From: Cyanophora paradoxa
Lineage: Eukaryota; Glaucocystophyceae; Cyanophorales; Cyanophoraceae
Reading direction: 5' to 3'
Length of the DNA: 34,495 nucleotides
Assembly (NCBI GenBank): GCA_004431415.1
Contig: QPMI01000124.1
Span: 1-34,495, forward strand
The translations under genes were made by a program, and so were the position numbers. Shown here piece after piece: positions 18,633 through 27,596 of this stretch (position 1 is the stretch's first letter; each line of letters opens with the position of its first letter). The notes under the pieces are model-generated. The model searched no databases. It was given only the letters and a program-made list of their open reading frames with translations, and was not told the DNA's origin.

Positions 18633-20187
18633 ATGCCTCTCAAGGTCGTTTTAAGTCTTTCTGGCGGGGTGCAAGGGGCATTATCATAACCAGGCTGCTA
18701 AAAGAAATCGAAAATCGAACTGGCAGGAGAATAATCGATCTTGTGGATCTTGTGAGTGGAACTTCCACTGGTGGGATCATTGCAATAGGTTTGAATATAA
18801 GGCATCCTGATAGACCAGGTGAACCTAAACTGACAGCAAACGATTTACACAATATTTACCTAACTCAACTGCCTTTGATTTTCGCAAATCCTCGAAATAT
18901 CATTGAAAATGCCCTATTTAACACAAAGTATGATGTGGGACCCTTGGAGACTGCAATCAATTCAGTTACTGGGGAATCACTAATACAGGATTCCCTAAAG
19001 GACATTGTGATTACATCTTTTGATACTCAGAATATGAAACCAATATTTATCACAAATGATAACAATTACAACTTTATGCCCTGTAAGATTGCTGCTAGGG
19101 CTACTTCTGCTGCTCCTACATACTTTTCACCTGTAAGCATTGTTGATTTCAATCGGGGAGTATATGTCTGTCTCATTGATGGTGCCATTTCGGGAAACAA
19201 TAATCCCAGTGTGTGTGGTTACAGCCATGCAAAGAAGATTTACAGTGATGATGATGACATTATAGTAATAAGTATCTCTTGTGGAGAGGTGGACCCACAT
19301 TTAGAGTCTGATTATGTGGGTTATGCTTATGAGACTGTCAACAGCTGGGGCATTCTCTCATGGATTGCCTCAACAGATGGAAGCCCATTGATTAACATGC
19401 TCATGGCTGCAAGTGAGCTTTCTGCCCTTGATAAGATGGAGGAGTTGTTACCCTACAACTATGATCAGGATTATGGGAGATACTATAGGTTATCAGTACC
19501 TCTTCCGAATCACATAGTAAGCTCCCTGGATGACACTTCTAAAATCCCAGATATGCTTTCTTTCACAGAAACATACATAGCAGCAAACAATGATATGATT
19601 AATAAGCTTTGCAGCATTCTAGTAGCAAACTATGAATTAAAGAACCCTACAAAGGCTTACATCTCATCCACTCTCACTACATCACCACCTTTGGATGCTA
19701 ATTGGTATCAGCTTGCAGATGATGCCTTCACTGCCTCATCCTCTGTGACTGGTAAAGAGCCTTTCATGGCTAGACCTTCAGCATTTGGCTGGGAAGCTGG
19801 AGCCTATGCTCCTGAGCAGATATGGGAACCCCCACTGAATACCTTCAAGTTGCTTTTCCATATACTTTTGAACTCTCTTCTGTGATTGCCTATGGATCAG
19901 GGGACACCAATGCTTTTATTAAGACTTTCAATGTGGCAACATCCACTGATGGGATCAACTGGTCTTTTATTCGATCAGATGGGCAAAACAAAATATATGT
20001 CTGTGAGAACATTAACAATGCTCACAACTCAGGTGATGTGGCTCTATTGAGTGGATTTCCTCTCAGCATCAAGGATGCTTTTTACATAGGTTTTTCTCTC
20101 AGAATTAAATATATTCGCATTTATCCCCTTGTGTATGTGAATGCTCCCACAATGAGAGTTGACTTTACAGGTGCCTTTATTCGATAA
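18633..20187 (+). CDS. Patatin-like phospholipase with C-terminal discoidin-like domain (two frameshifts)
   Basis: About 518 codons if two lost bases are allowed for. The gene opens with MPLKVVLSLSGG. The glycine-rich oxyanion loop of patatins is interrupted by a missing base in the GGGG run at 18666-18669. Past it come helix 1 and the nucleophile elbow SGTSTGG near residue 47, and later the catalytic Asp in LIDGAISGNNNP. Patatins hydrolyse acyl ester bonds of phospholipids with this Ser-Asp dyad. After about residue 370 the segment ASSSVTGKEPFMARPSAFGW is followed, across a missing base in the CCCCC run at 19829-19833, by EYLQVAFPY and ATSTDGINWSF, which fit an F5/8 type C (discoidin) carbohydrate- or lipid-binding domain. 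It overlaps the convergent penton gene by 11 bases. A membrane-targeted lipase for entry or exit is inferred. Confidence 0.82.
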
Positions 20188-21108
20188 ACTCCAACTGAAA
20201 AGAATTATCGATTCCATTCATATCAATCAGTTCACCAAAGTAATCTTTAAACTCAACTGTGAGTTCCCTTATCACCAGGTTTCTGTCATTTATCTGAATG
20301 AATTCTGCATGTTCACCACTATGGTAAACATAGCCACCTATATCCTTACTCAATTGCAATCTAAGGATTGCCCCCTGGTTATGTGGTTGCGATTTCGGAA
20401 TTATATTGTGTCTGCTGGCAAAAGGGGCAAGCTCTTTAATGTGCATGTATAGATACTGCTCAGCATTCATATCAGACATCTTTCTGCTGTCAAAATAATA
20501 TTGCAAGGGCTTAGATGAGAGTCTGGGTCCTGAAAAGGTGGTTCCCCATGCTGGGTGATCAGGTGTAATAGGTTTGCCATCATACTTTAACAGGTTCTCA
20601 GGTCGATAGGGTGATCCACCAACAGGAGGAGTGCTATAATACCCATTGGTGTATTCAGTAGAACTCACACCCAAAAGCTTCCCTATTCTCTGGTTGCTTG
20701 CAATAAAACGAAACTCATGGTTACTGTAAAACTCCACTTTATAGGTAGTTGGGTTATAGAATATCTTGAACTCAAAAGCTACTGTTTTGCCTGCAATGGT
20801 TTGGAAGCTTGAATAGTTCAGCCCATAATTATAAGGGTGTGTTACCCAAAATGACCCTGATTGATGTAGCCACTGGGAAGGGGATACACTTGTTGTGTGA
20901 TCACTTGGTTATATGAACCATCTTGGTAATTAAACTGAACTGTTAGATGATCAGTTCCCACACTGTTATAGATGCTGTTTGGAATCTCTGCATATAGAAC
21001 CCTGCATTCCCTTGGTCTCTCTACTGGAGTTGTGAGGGTGACCCTGTAAGAGTTTTCATTTTGTCCTTGGCTTCTATCCCTGCTATCAATATTAACGAGC
21101 CGGTTCAT
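20177..21108 (-). CDS. Penton / minor capsid protein (one frameshift)
   Basis: About 310 codons, matching the usual size of Polinton and virophage minor capsid (penton) proteins. It starts MNRLVNIDSRDR, followed by YRVTLTTPVERPRECRVLYA and EIPNSIYNS. An N-terminal IDSRDR, a beta strand and a Pro-Asn pair followed by Tyr-Asn are typical of pentons of this lineage. The frame breaks near 20866 by loss of one base and continues through 20177. Pentons form the five-fold capsomers. It lies between two rightward genes and shares the short spacer 21109-21137 with the divergent minor-capsid-like gene. Family assignment is by motif recognition only. Confidence 0.7.
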
Positions 21109-21137
21109 TTTAATATATAAATATAGATAAAAGAAGA
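21109..21137. promoter_or_regulatory. Bidirectional promoter between two minor-capsid-like genes
   Basis: A 29-base AT-rich spacer separates the divergent ATGs at 21108 and 21138. It contains tatataaatatagataaaagaag, with a TATA-like core and the AAAAGA motif just before the rightward start. It resembles the spacer at 18590-18632. Confidence 0.5.
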
Positions 21138-22144
21138 ATGCCTGTGGATTACATCGAGGTTAGCTCATTTAATACAATCTCTGGTGATGGTCCCACATCA
21201 AGCTTTGTGGCTCGACTCCCCAGTAGTTATGAGAATGTGAGGGCTGTGAGACTGGTCTCAGCCGAATTTTATAACAGCATCCCTATGGTGAGTGGTGAAA
21301 CCAAAGCAGGAGATGTCACAGTTGATAACACATTTAGTATTTATTATTCGGAACAAACTCCAGGAGCTGGAAGCTCAGGAATTCCAACAACTCGCCCAGC
21401 TGCTGATTTTGAACAATGGAAACAATTCATGGTAAATCGCGAGACCCCATCCAAAGCCACCAACAGCTGGTGAATGTAATCAACTCAAAATTCATTGGCA
21501 GAACTCCCCAACCATCCATTCGCTGCAAATGGGATGAGTCACTGAAACGAATTATATTCCACTCGGCAGTGCCTTTTTACCTGGCTTTCTCACTTGCTGT
21601 AAACCCAAGCCAACAAACAATCCAAAAGCTATTGAGTTCAGCTAGACTGCTTGGTCTTGATCCTGGAAGATATGGGAATTCCCAATCAAATCCCAAGTTT
21701 ATGATGCTCTCACTGATGGAATCTTTACTGATGGTCGAGTGAATGGCATTATATCTTCTTTTGAGCCTGAGAAGACCAGGGACAGTGTTTTGTTTGTGAG
21801 AGTAAAGGAGCTGGGTGATCTGGTTCAATGTGGGATGGTCTTCTGACTGGTTACTTTCATAAAATAGTGGTTCCTGACAAAGATTATGGTGAGCATGTTG
21901 TTTACAATTCAACAGAGGCTCATCCACTTTATAAATACTATAACAAAAGGTTGGATTATCCACTTTCTCGGTTGATATTGTTAATGCTGTAAATGAACCA
22001 ATTGATTTTGAGGGTCAACCTGTTCATCTGACCTTTGAAATTCGCTATGGTGATGAGCCAGCAGGAGACCCAGTTTATGAATACTTTAAGATGAGAATGT
22101 CGCAGCTTCACCCTTCCTATCCAGTTATTACAAGCTTCGCATAA
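21138..22144 (+). CDS. Second minor-capsid-like protein (four frameshifts)
   Basis: About 336 codons if four single lost bases are allowed for (near 21452, 21667, 21844 and 21960). The N-terminus, with SSFNTISGDGPTSSFVARL and then a conserved V-R-x-V-x-L-V-x-A-E-F-x-N-S-I-P stretch, has the same layout as the penton next to it. Both look like a strand followed by an interface loop that ends with Asn-Ser. I infer that it is a penton-like or minor virion protein. It lies directly upstream of the major capsid gene, 53 bases away, in the same direction, which agrees with a late structural role. No exact family name can be given. Confidence 0.6.
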
Positions 22145-22197
22145 ATTAAGGATCATTGGTAGATTTTTTATGTTGCAGTATAATAAAAGAGAATATA

Positions 22198-23564
22198 ATG
22201 GATATCACTTCCACTCTTCAAAGACTTTCGCTGAAAGAAGCCCTAACAACCCCAGAGGAGGCGAAAGCCTTTTTCCTGGATAACTCCCTTATGCTTGGTC
22301 TCGAATCCAAGTCTAAGCCAGTTCTAGTTGTTGTGAATCCCAGCAATACTTTTGAGAATAATGTTGGAAATCGCATTTCCTTCAAGCTACCTCGCTACAA
22401 TTTCTGTGGAAAACTCGAACTTGCTTTCGACCTTCCAGCCATCACTTTTGCTGGTGATACTGACCTAGTTCGCAATGGATACACTCGCCCAGTTGGTGCT
22501 TTAGTTCAGCGACTTGAAATTACCTATGGATCTTACACCTACCATATTCCATCTGATTTCCTTGCTCATTTCCCCTGGTCTATTATTCGGAGGATCAACT
22601 AGCTAAAAGAAGCGATCAATGGGCATGGTTCATGGCATTCCTGCTCATGGAACCAACCGCCTTGGTGGCTCATTTTTCGTTGAAATTCCTGTGCCTTGGC
22701 TAAATCACTACCTTCCCTTGGTGCTTTATCTGGTGAAATGGTTGTTACTGTTTGGTTTAAGGATGCTGGAAAGGGTTATGTTGAAACTTCCTATGGTGGT
22801 CGTGGTCTTACTGTTGCAGCAGCTGATGTAGATTATTCAAAGATGACGGTCTTGGAACTGCCCCTGCTGAAACTGTTCTGGCAAATGTTGGTCAAAACAT
22901 CACAGACTTTACTCTTGGTGCAACAACCCCTGTCATTTCTATTACTTCTCCTCGCCTTTACATGCATGCTATTAATGTTTCTGATGAGCTTTTCGCTACT
23001 GTAATTGAAAAAGTAAAGACTACTGGCATGGCTATTCCCTCCCTTGATATTGGATTTGTAGATGCTAGTGCTTTCCCTGCCAAGGGCAATGCCCAACCCA
23101 ATCGAATTAACCTCTCTCAAATCTCAGGTCTTGTTTATGCTCTGCTTGTTTCAGTTCGTGATAATGCAACTGTTGATAAATCCACTGGCTCCCACAGTGT
23201 TCTTAAGACCTATGCCAACTCCAAAGATATTACTTTCACTGTTGAAATTAATGGACAGCGACTTTATGCCACTGAGCCAATTTCCCTACTCAAAGGTGCT
23301 GAGCTAATTGCTGATGCCTTCAAATGCTCTAACATGGATAAGGTTGCTGATCGCTATGTCCTTTCAGGTTTAAGTTTCTGCATTGATGGAGAGAAGGCAA
23401 TTCGAAATATTGCCCAGTCTGGTTATGTCGATTTAACAAATTCCTCTTCTTCCTTCCTCACCCTCTACATGCCTTCAGATAAGGTAATCGATGTCAATGT
23501 TCGCGCTCTCATGCATAGCTATATAATTTTGGACAAAGATGGATTACGTCGTATAAATCTTTGA
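22198..23564 (+). CDS. MCP: Major capsid protein, double jelly-roll type (four frameshifts)
   Basis: About 456 codons when four single lost bases (near 22568, 22628, 22706 and 22838) are allowed for. That is close to the usual size of Polinton-like capsid proteins. The last 240 codons are open. It begins MDITSTLQRLSLKEALTTPE at an ATG following aataaaagagaatata. Strand-rich segments with SFKLPRYNFCGKLELAFDLP, ITSPRLYMHAINVS and KTYANSKDITFTVEINGQRL fit the two beta-barrel domains. Trimers of this protein form the hexon-like shell. It is next to minor capsid genes and the packaging ATPase, the conserved morphogenesis neighbourhood. The call rests on length, strand pattern and context, since fold-level homology cannot be tested here. 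Confidence 0.75.
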
Positions 23565-23637
23565 TAACCTTACGATAAACAGTAAGGCATTTAAAGAAAA
23601 AATGATTATTTATTTTTGGAAACCTTTATAAAGTAAA

Positions 23638-24369
23638 ATGCCCCTCACAATTAATGAGTTTGTAGATCGTGCAAATGCCAAGCATAATGGTAAATTCGAT
23701 TATTCGAAGGTTCAATTTACAAAATGCAAGGATAAAGTTCTCATTTCTTGTCTGACTTGCAGTACAATATTTGAACAGCGTGTGGATCACCATCTAAGAG
23801 GGTCAAGCTGTAAAAAATGTAGTTTTCAGCGGTTGGGAAATGAACGCAGAAAAGAGCTGGAAACATTTATAGAGCAATCAAGAAAAACACATGGAGACAA
23901 ATATTGTTATAATAAAGTAGAATATGTGAAAGCTCACACACCAGTTTGTATAAGATGCAACTCTTGTAACAAAGAGTTCATGCAACCCCCAATCATTCAT
24001 ATTCGAAATACTGGTTGCCCATTTTGTAGATCTTCAAAAGGTGAGGAAGAGTTGTGCAAAGTGTTGGACTCCATTGGATTGGGGTATACACAACAACATA
24101 CGTTCAAAGATTGTAGAAATAAGTTTCCATTAAGGTTCGATTTCTATATTGATTCTCTTCGAATTGCAATAGAATATGATGGTATTCAACATTTCAAACC
24201 AAGAAAGTGGTTTGGTGCTGATAATGGTGAAGAGCAATTTAAACAGGTTCAAATTAATGATGGAATAAAAAATCGATACTGTGAAGCTAACAACATTAAA
24301 CTACTGAGAATCCCATACACTGAAACTGATATTGAGGGTTGCATTAAACGATTCCTATCTAACCTGTAA
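23638..24369 (+). CDS. Zinc-finger PD-(D/E)XK-like (Vsr-type) endonuclease
   Basis: A 243-residue intact protein. Two copies of a zinc-binding repeat (residues about 5-65 and 75-133) each carry FDYS-like or YCYN-like motifs, a first Cys pair (ISCLTC, IRCNSC), an H-x-R and a second Cys pair (SCKKC, GCPFC). The C-terminal half (about 138-243) shows GEEELCKVLD, LRFDFYID, IAIEYDGIQH and LLRIPY, the E...D...E-x-D pattern of Vsr/DUF559-like nucleases. Such free-standing proteins in phages and giant viruses often act as homing endonucleases. It is inserted between the capsid and ATPase genes, a typical position for a mobile nuclease. A related remnant lies at 10867-11138. Confidence 0.82.
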   Translation: MPLTINEFVDRANAKHNGKFDYSKVQFTKCKDKVLISCLTCSTIFEQRVDHHLRGSSCKKCSFQRLGNERRKELETFIEQSRKTHGDKYCYNKVEYVKAHTPVCIRCNSCNKEFMQPPIIHIRNTGCPFCRSSKGEEELCKVLDSIGLGYTQQHTFKDCRNKFPLRFDFYIDSLRIAIEYDGIQHFKPRKWFGADNGEEQFKQVQINDGIKNRYCEANNIKLLRIPYTETDIEGCIKRFLSNL

Positions 24370-24425
24370 ACCATATTCAGTCACCTTGCATTATTTTTAT
24401 CTGTTTCTTTATAGAAAGATACACA

Positions 24426-25169
24426 ATGCCAATACCAAGTTCTGATCTGGATGAATTTGTGGCTGGTGAAATGATAGAACCCCCTTTCAGACTACTCATA
24501 CTCGGAAAAAGTGGATGCGGAAAAACAGAAGCTGTAAAATATTATTTGAAACAGCTGCATGATGCCAAAAAGATTGATACAACACTTATTATATCCGCTA
24601 CCTCATTTTCACATTTTTGGGACAAAGCTGCTACTGTTCAACTGGGTGCATGGGATCCCCAATACATGTCGAAAATTATAAAAGAAAGAGAGGCAAAAAG
24701 GGAGAAAGGAGAAGAACTTAACCATATGCTGGTGATTTTAGAGGATATGATAGAAAATGACCAGCTGGATCTCAGTCGAGATAAAACAGTGGGAATGCTT
24801 TATGTTCGTGGCAGACATGTCAATATATCAATTATAACTATTTCCCAAAAATTAAGAAAGGTCGCAAGTGTTATTCGCTGCAATAGTGATATAGTAATTA
24901 TGGTTTGTGCAAGCAATCAAAAAGAGCTGGAAGCATTTGCAGAGGAGTTTTCGACTTTTCCTCGCAAAGAAGATTTCTATCAACTGTTTGAAGAGTATGT
25001 CCACTCATATCAATTCCTTGTTTATACATCTTTCAAGTATAATGTGGGCTACTATGTTGATAAAGCCGATTTAGTTGGAGATTTCGATTTTCCTCGCTTC
25101 CACAGGAAGCCCAAGAAGAAAGAAGATGAACTGAAACCACCAGAGAAAGAGGAAGCCCTAAAGAAGTGA
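24426..25169 (+). CDS. FtsK/HerA (A32-like) genome-packaging ATPase
   Basis: A 247-residue intact protein. The Walker A motif GKSGCGKTEA is at residues about 28-37, preceded by FRLLIL. The Walker B strand is LVILEDMIEND near residue 100. A following ITISQKLRKV segment fits the sensor Gln/Ser region of A32-type ATPases. These enzymes pump the genome into preformed capsids and are among the best conserved genes of Polintons, virophages and nucleocytoplasmic large DNA viruses. The size agrees with the family. The basic, Lys/Pro/Glu-rich tail is poorly conserved. The start follows tagaaagatacaca. Neighbours are capsid genes on one side and small virion-like proteins on the other. Confidence 0.9.
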   Translation: MPIPSSDLDEFVAGEMIEPPFRLLILGKSGCGKTEAVKYYLKQLHDAKKIDTTLIISATSFSHFWDKAATVQLGAWDPQYMSKIIKEREAKREKGEELNHMLVILEDMIENDQLDLSRDKTVGMLYVRGRHVNISIITISQKLRKVASVIRCNSDIVIMVCASNQKELEAFAEEFSTFPRKEDFYQLFEEYVHSYQFLVYTSFKYNVGYYVDKADLVGDFDFPRFHRKPKKKEDELKPPEKEEALKK

Positions 25170-25247
25170 AAAGCCAAGTCCATAGCAATAAATTGATGCG
25201 ATATAAACGCGGTTTATAAAATTATCTCTCATTCTAATAAAGATACA

Positions 25248-25980
25248 ATGCCTCCCAAACGAAAGATAGGGATTCCAGCTGGGCTGTTGGCTATTCAGGT
25301 GGTGGAAACAATGGATCCATTAATACTGAACCAATGAAATTCAATGGTATGAATGAGGTGAAGCCCTCACAGCAAGAAGAAGACCCCTCAATGCTGCCTA
25401 TGAGGAATCAGTTGATGACAAAGCCCCACAGGCTTCAACCAGTGACCAACTCAATATATCACCAGAAGCTTCGAAAATGAAGGCTGTTGCTGAGGGTGCC
25501 AGGCGAATTATTGGAGCTGCTGATGATAAAGGTCTAGGCTTGCAAGATCTGTCATTGGCTCGCAAAGGTGAAGGTCTTAGTAAGGAATCAGACAAAGTAA
25601 TCCAGTCTATGGCTGGTGAAGTCACATATAAGACTGCTCCCACTCAAAATATTCATCGAATTCCCAAGGCTCAATGGGATGAGATGACTGCTAAACTCAA
25701 AGACCTGGAAGCCAAATCAAGTGCCTTGGAGCAGTATGTTACTGAGAAGAAAGAGAGAGCCAAGCTAAAGGAGATGCTTCGAAAGGAAGTTTATAAAATG
25801 GGCATTACTGGTGTCCCAGATAAACAGTTTATTGCTAAGAAAGAGACCCAAATCGATGAGCAGGCAGTAGATGAAATGAAAACAAAGACCCAGAAGGGAA
25901 CCATTGAACCTGGTGCCACTAAAGCTGAAGTAGAAAAGGGAGTAGCTCCCACAGTATATAAAAGACGAGTTTGGCTTTAA
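25248..25980 (+). CDS. Uncharacterised coiled-coil, basic virion-like protein (two frameshifts)
   Basis: About 244 codons if two single lost bases (near 25292 and 25393) are allowed for. The start MPPKRKIG follows ctaataaagatacaATG. The open part (25477-25980) includes a Gly/Ala-rich segment (GARRIIGAADD), then a helix-rich region with LKDLEAKSSALEQYV and EKKERAKLKEMLRKEV that is likely coiled coil, and ends with a basic PTVYKRRVWL tail. I do not recognise a family. Its position next to the packaging ATPase and its charge pattern suggest a DNA-associated or scaffold protein. Confidence 0.55.
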
Positions 25981-26002
25981 TTTTCTCTGTTTTATTAGAG
26001 AC

Positions 26003-26257
26003 ATGGATATAATACGAAAGTTTATTGAGATGCTCAGTCTGCATGTGGTGAGCAATTGCCACAGTGGATGCTGTGACACAACAATAGAGTTTGAGATGTC
26101 AGATACTGAGGATAATGTATCTGAGGCAAGAGAAAGAAGGAGGTCAACAGTTTCAGTGGAATCAATGCCAGCAGACCCCACAGAGTATACATATGAGCAA
26201 CAGGAGTATCCAAGGAGAAGTTCTCTGCCAGCAGAAAACGTTTTCTCTGGAATATAA
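26003..26257 (+). CDS. Small uncharacterised protein, 84 residues
   Basis: Starts MDIIRKFIEML and has a short Cys/His group (VVSNCHSGCCD) around residues 16-26, followed by a Ser/Glu/Arg-rich, probably disordered tail. The stop codon directly abuts the ATG of the next gene, so the two are probably co-expressed. The start follows a tattagagac stretch similar to other starts of the element. No family is recognised. Confidence 0.5.
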   Translation: MDIIRKFIEMLSLHVVSNCHSGCCDTTIEFEMSDTEDNVSEARERRRSTVSVESMPADPTEYTYEQQEYPRRSSLPAENVFSGI

Positions 26258-26548
26258 ATGGAGGACACTATTAGTTTAATCGAGTTTACCAGTGATGAAC
26301 CTGTTACTGAGGGTTCTATTAGACACATTCTAGCAATGCAGAAACGATATAGAGAGGACCCAGAATATAGAGAGTATAAAAAGCAGCAAGCCCTGGCATC
26401 CTATTATCGCAGAAAAGCCAAAAAAGAGGAGCAGAGACCCAGAGGGAGACCGATTAAATATTATTTGCCTACTGATAGTAGCAATGGACCCCAGGTCTAT
26501 AAGATAATTGAGAAAAGCGGTCTCAGTATGCCACTGAGGCAGCTATAA
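26258..26548 (+). CDS. Small basic AT-hook-like DNA-binding protein
   Basis: A 96-residue protein with a charged helix (KRYREDPEYREYKKQQALAS, about 29-48) followed by YYRRKAKKEE and an AT-hook-like core RPRGRPIKYY near residue 68. AT-hooks bind the minor groove of AT-rich DNA, which fits the composition of the element. A paralogue with the same helix-then-hook order lies at 27058-27381. A role in genome condensation or transcription is inferred. The gene begins one base after the preceding stop codon. Confidence 0.6.
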   Translation: MEDTISLIEFTSDEPVTEGSIRHILAMQKRYREDPEYREYKKQQALASYYRRKAKKEEQRPRGRPIKYYLPTDSSNGPQVYKIIEKSGLSMPLRQL

Positions 26549-26581
26549 AAATATATACACAGGAGTTAGTGGCTTCATTGG

Positions 26582-26889
26582 TTAATCGCTAGTGGCTGCA
26601 ATAGAACGATTCATCAATTTGGTTAAAAGTCGCTTTCTTGTGGCAGAGCCTGAATGATTCTTTTTACCAATCGAAGGCATGTAGTTTGGATCAAGTGTCA
26701 TTGTCAATATGTCTTTCTCCAATTTCTGTCGAAACTGTTTGGTTCTTGTGTTGTCTGTATGATTGATGTTTATCCCTTTTGATTGAAGACTACTTTCGAC
26801 CATAGCATCTACCAATCCCTTATGTCCATTCACAATAGGATTTTCTCCAACTTGTCAAACAGAATTCCTCTTGCAGTTCGAGCAGCCAT
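26582..26889 (-). CDS. Small uncharacterised leftward protein (one frameshift)
   Basis: About 102 codons if one lost base near 26837 is allowed for. It starts at the ATG at 26887-26889 with MAARTARGILFDKLEK and continues in the shifted frame with NGHKGLVDAMVESSL, ending at 26582. The sequence is helical and moderately basic, with no recognised domain. It is the only leftward gene in the right-hand block apart from the penton gene. Confidence 0.5.
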
Positions 26890-26941
26890 TACTGATCTGT
26901 AATTATATCTGATAAATATCAAGCTGCTTTCACCTAATCAT

Positions 26942-26989
26942 TTTTTGTTGCCACAGTTTATAGACAGGAACTGGTGTTCGCAACAAAAA
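26942..26989. repeat. Short inverted repeat in the 26890-27057 spacer
   Basis: tttttgttgc (26942-26951) and gcaacaaaaa (26980-26989) are exact reverse complements with a 28-base loop. The spacer lies between two divergent genes. It may be regulatory or merely chance in AT-rich DNA. Confidence 0.4.
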
Positions 26990-27057
26990 TGACTTAAAGA
27001 AAAAGTAGATAGGTTGTATTGAGGAAAAATTATTTTCGTATCTACTATTAAAGAGAA

Positions 27058-27381
27058 ATGCCGAATATCCGCAAGATACTCACAGATGATGAAAAAGCAG
27101 AGAAGCTGAGACTGAAAAGGGAGCAAGATGCCAAAGAAAACGCGAAGCCTATCATAAAAAGAAGGAGGAACGATTATCCCAAGGAGCCGCTACAGTTCAC
27201 ACACCAGAAGAACTCAAAAAGATTGCCCTCAGACACCAGAGGAAATACAGGGAAAATGAAGAATATCGCGAGCAGAAAAAGGCAAAAGCGCTGGAATATT
27301 ACCACAAGAGAAAGATGAACAGCCCAAGAACCCAAAGAGCATAAACCGGTTGGAAGACCTCGGAAATATATCGAAGAATAA
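27058..27381 (+). CDS. AT-hook-like protein, paralogue of the 26258 gene (three frameshifts)
   Basis: About 108 codons if three single lost bases are allowed for. It starts MPNIRKILTDDEKAEKLRLK after tactattaaagagaaATG. In the corrected frame it has a charged helix (KYRENEEYREQKKAKALEYY) and ends with VGRPRKYIEE and a stop at 27379-27381. The same order, YRE-x-x-EYRE-x-KK-x-x-AL-x-x-YY then GRP-x-KY, is present in the 26258-26548 protein, so the two are paralogues. A DNA-binding role is inferred from the AT-hook-like core. Confidence 0.6.
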
Positions 27382-27596
27382 ATTCTCGATCGACACAAAT
27401 TTTGTAGAAATCGATTGATCGGAGGCAAAAAAATGACAGCTTTCTTCCTCTTTTTTAAAACTGTACCTATATATCGAGACAGTATCCCGACCCAAAACTA
27501 CTTAAGGACTTGGCAAATAATAGGATATATATAAAAGACAATTCCTCCTTCCGAAATTATTTTCTTTGTTAAAGGTAGAAGTCCCCAAAATCGAAA

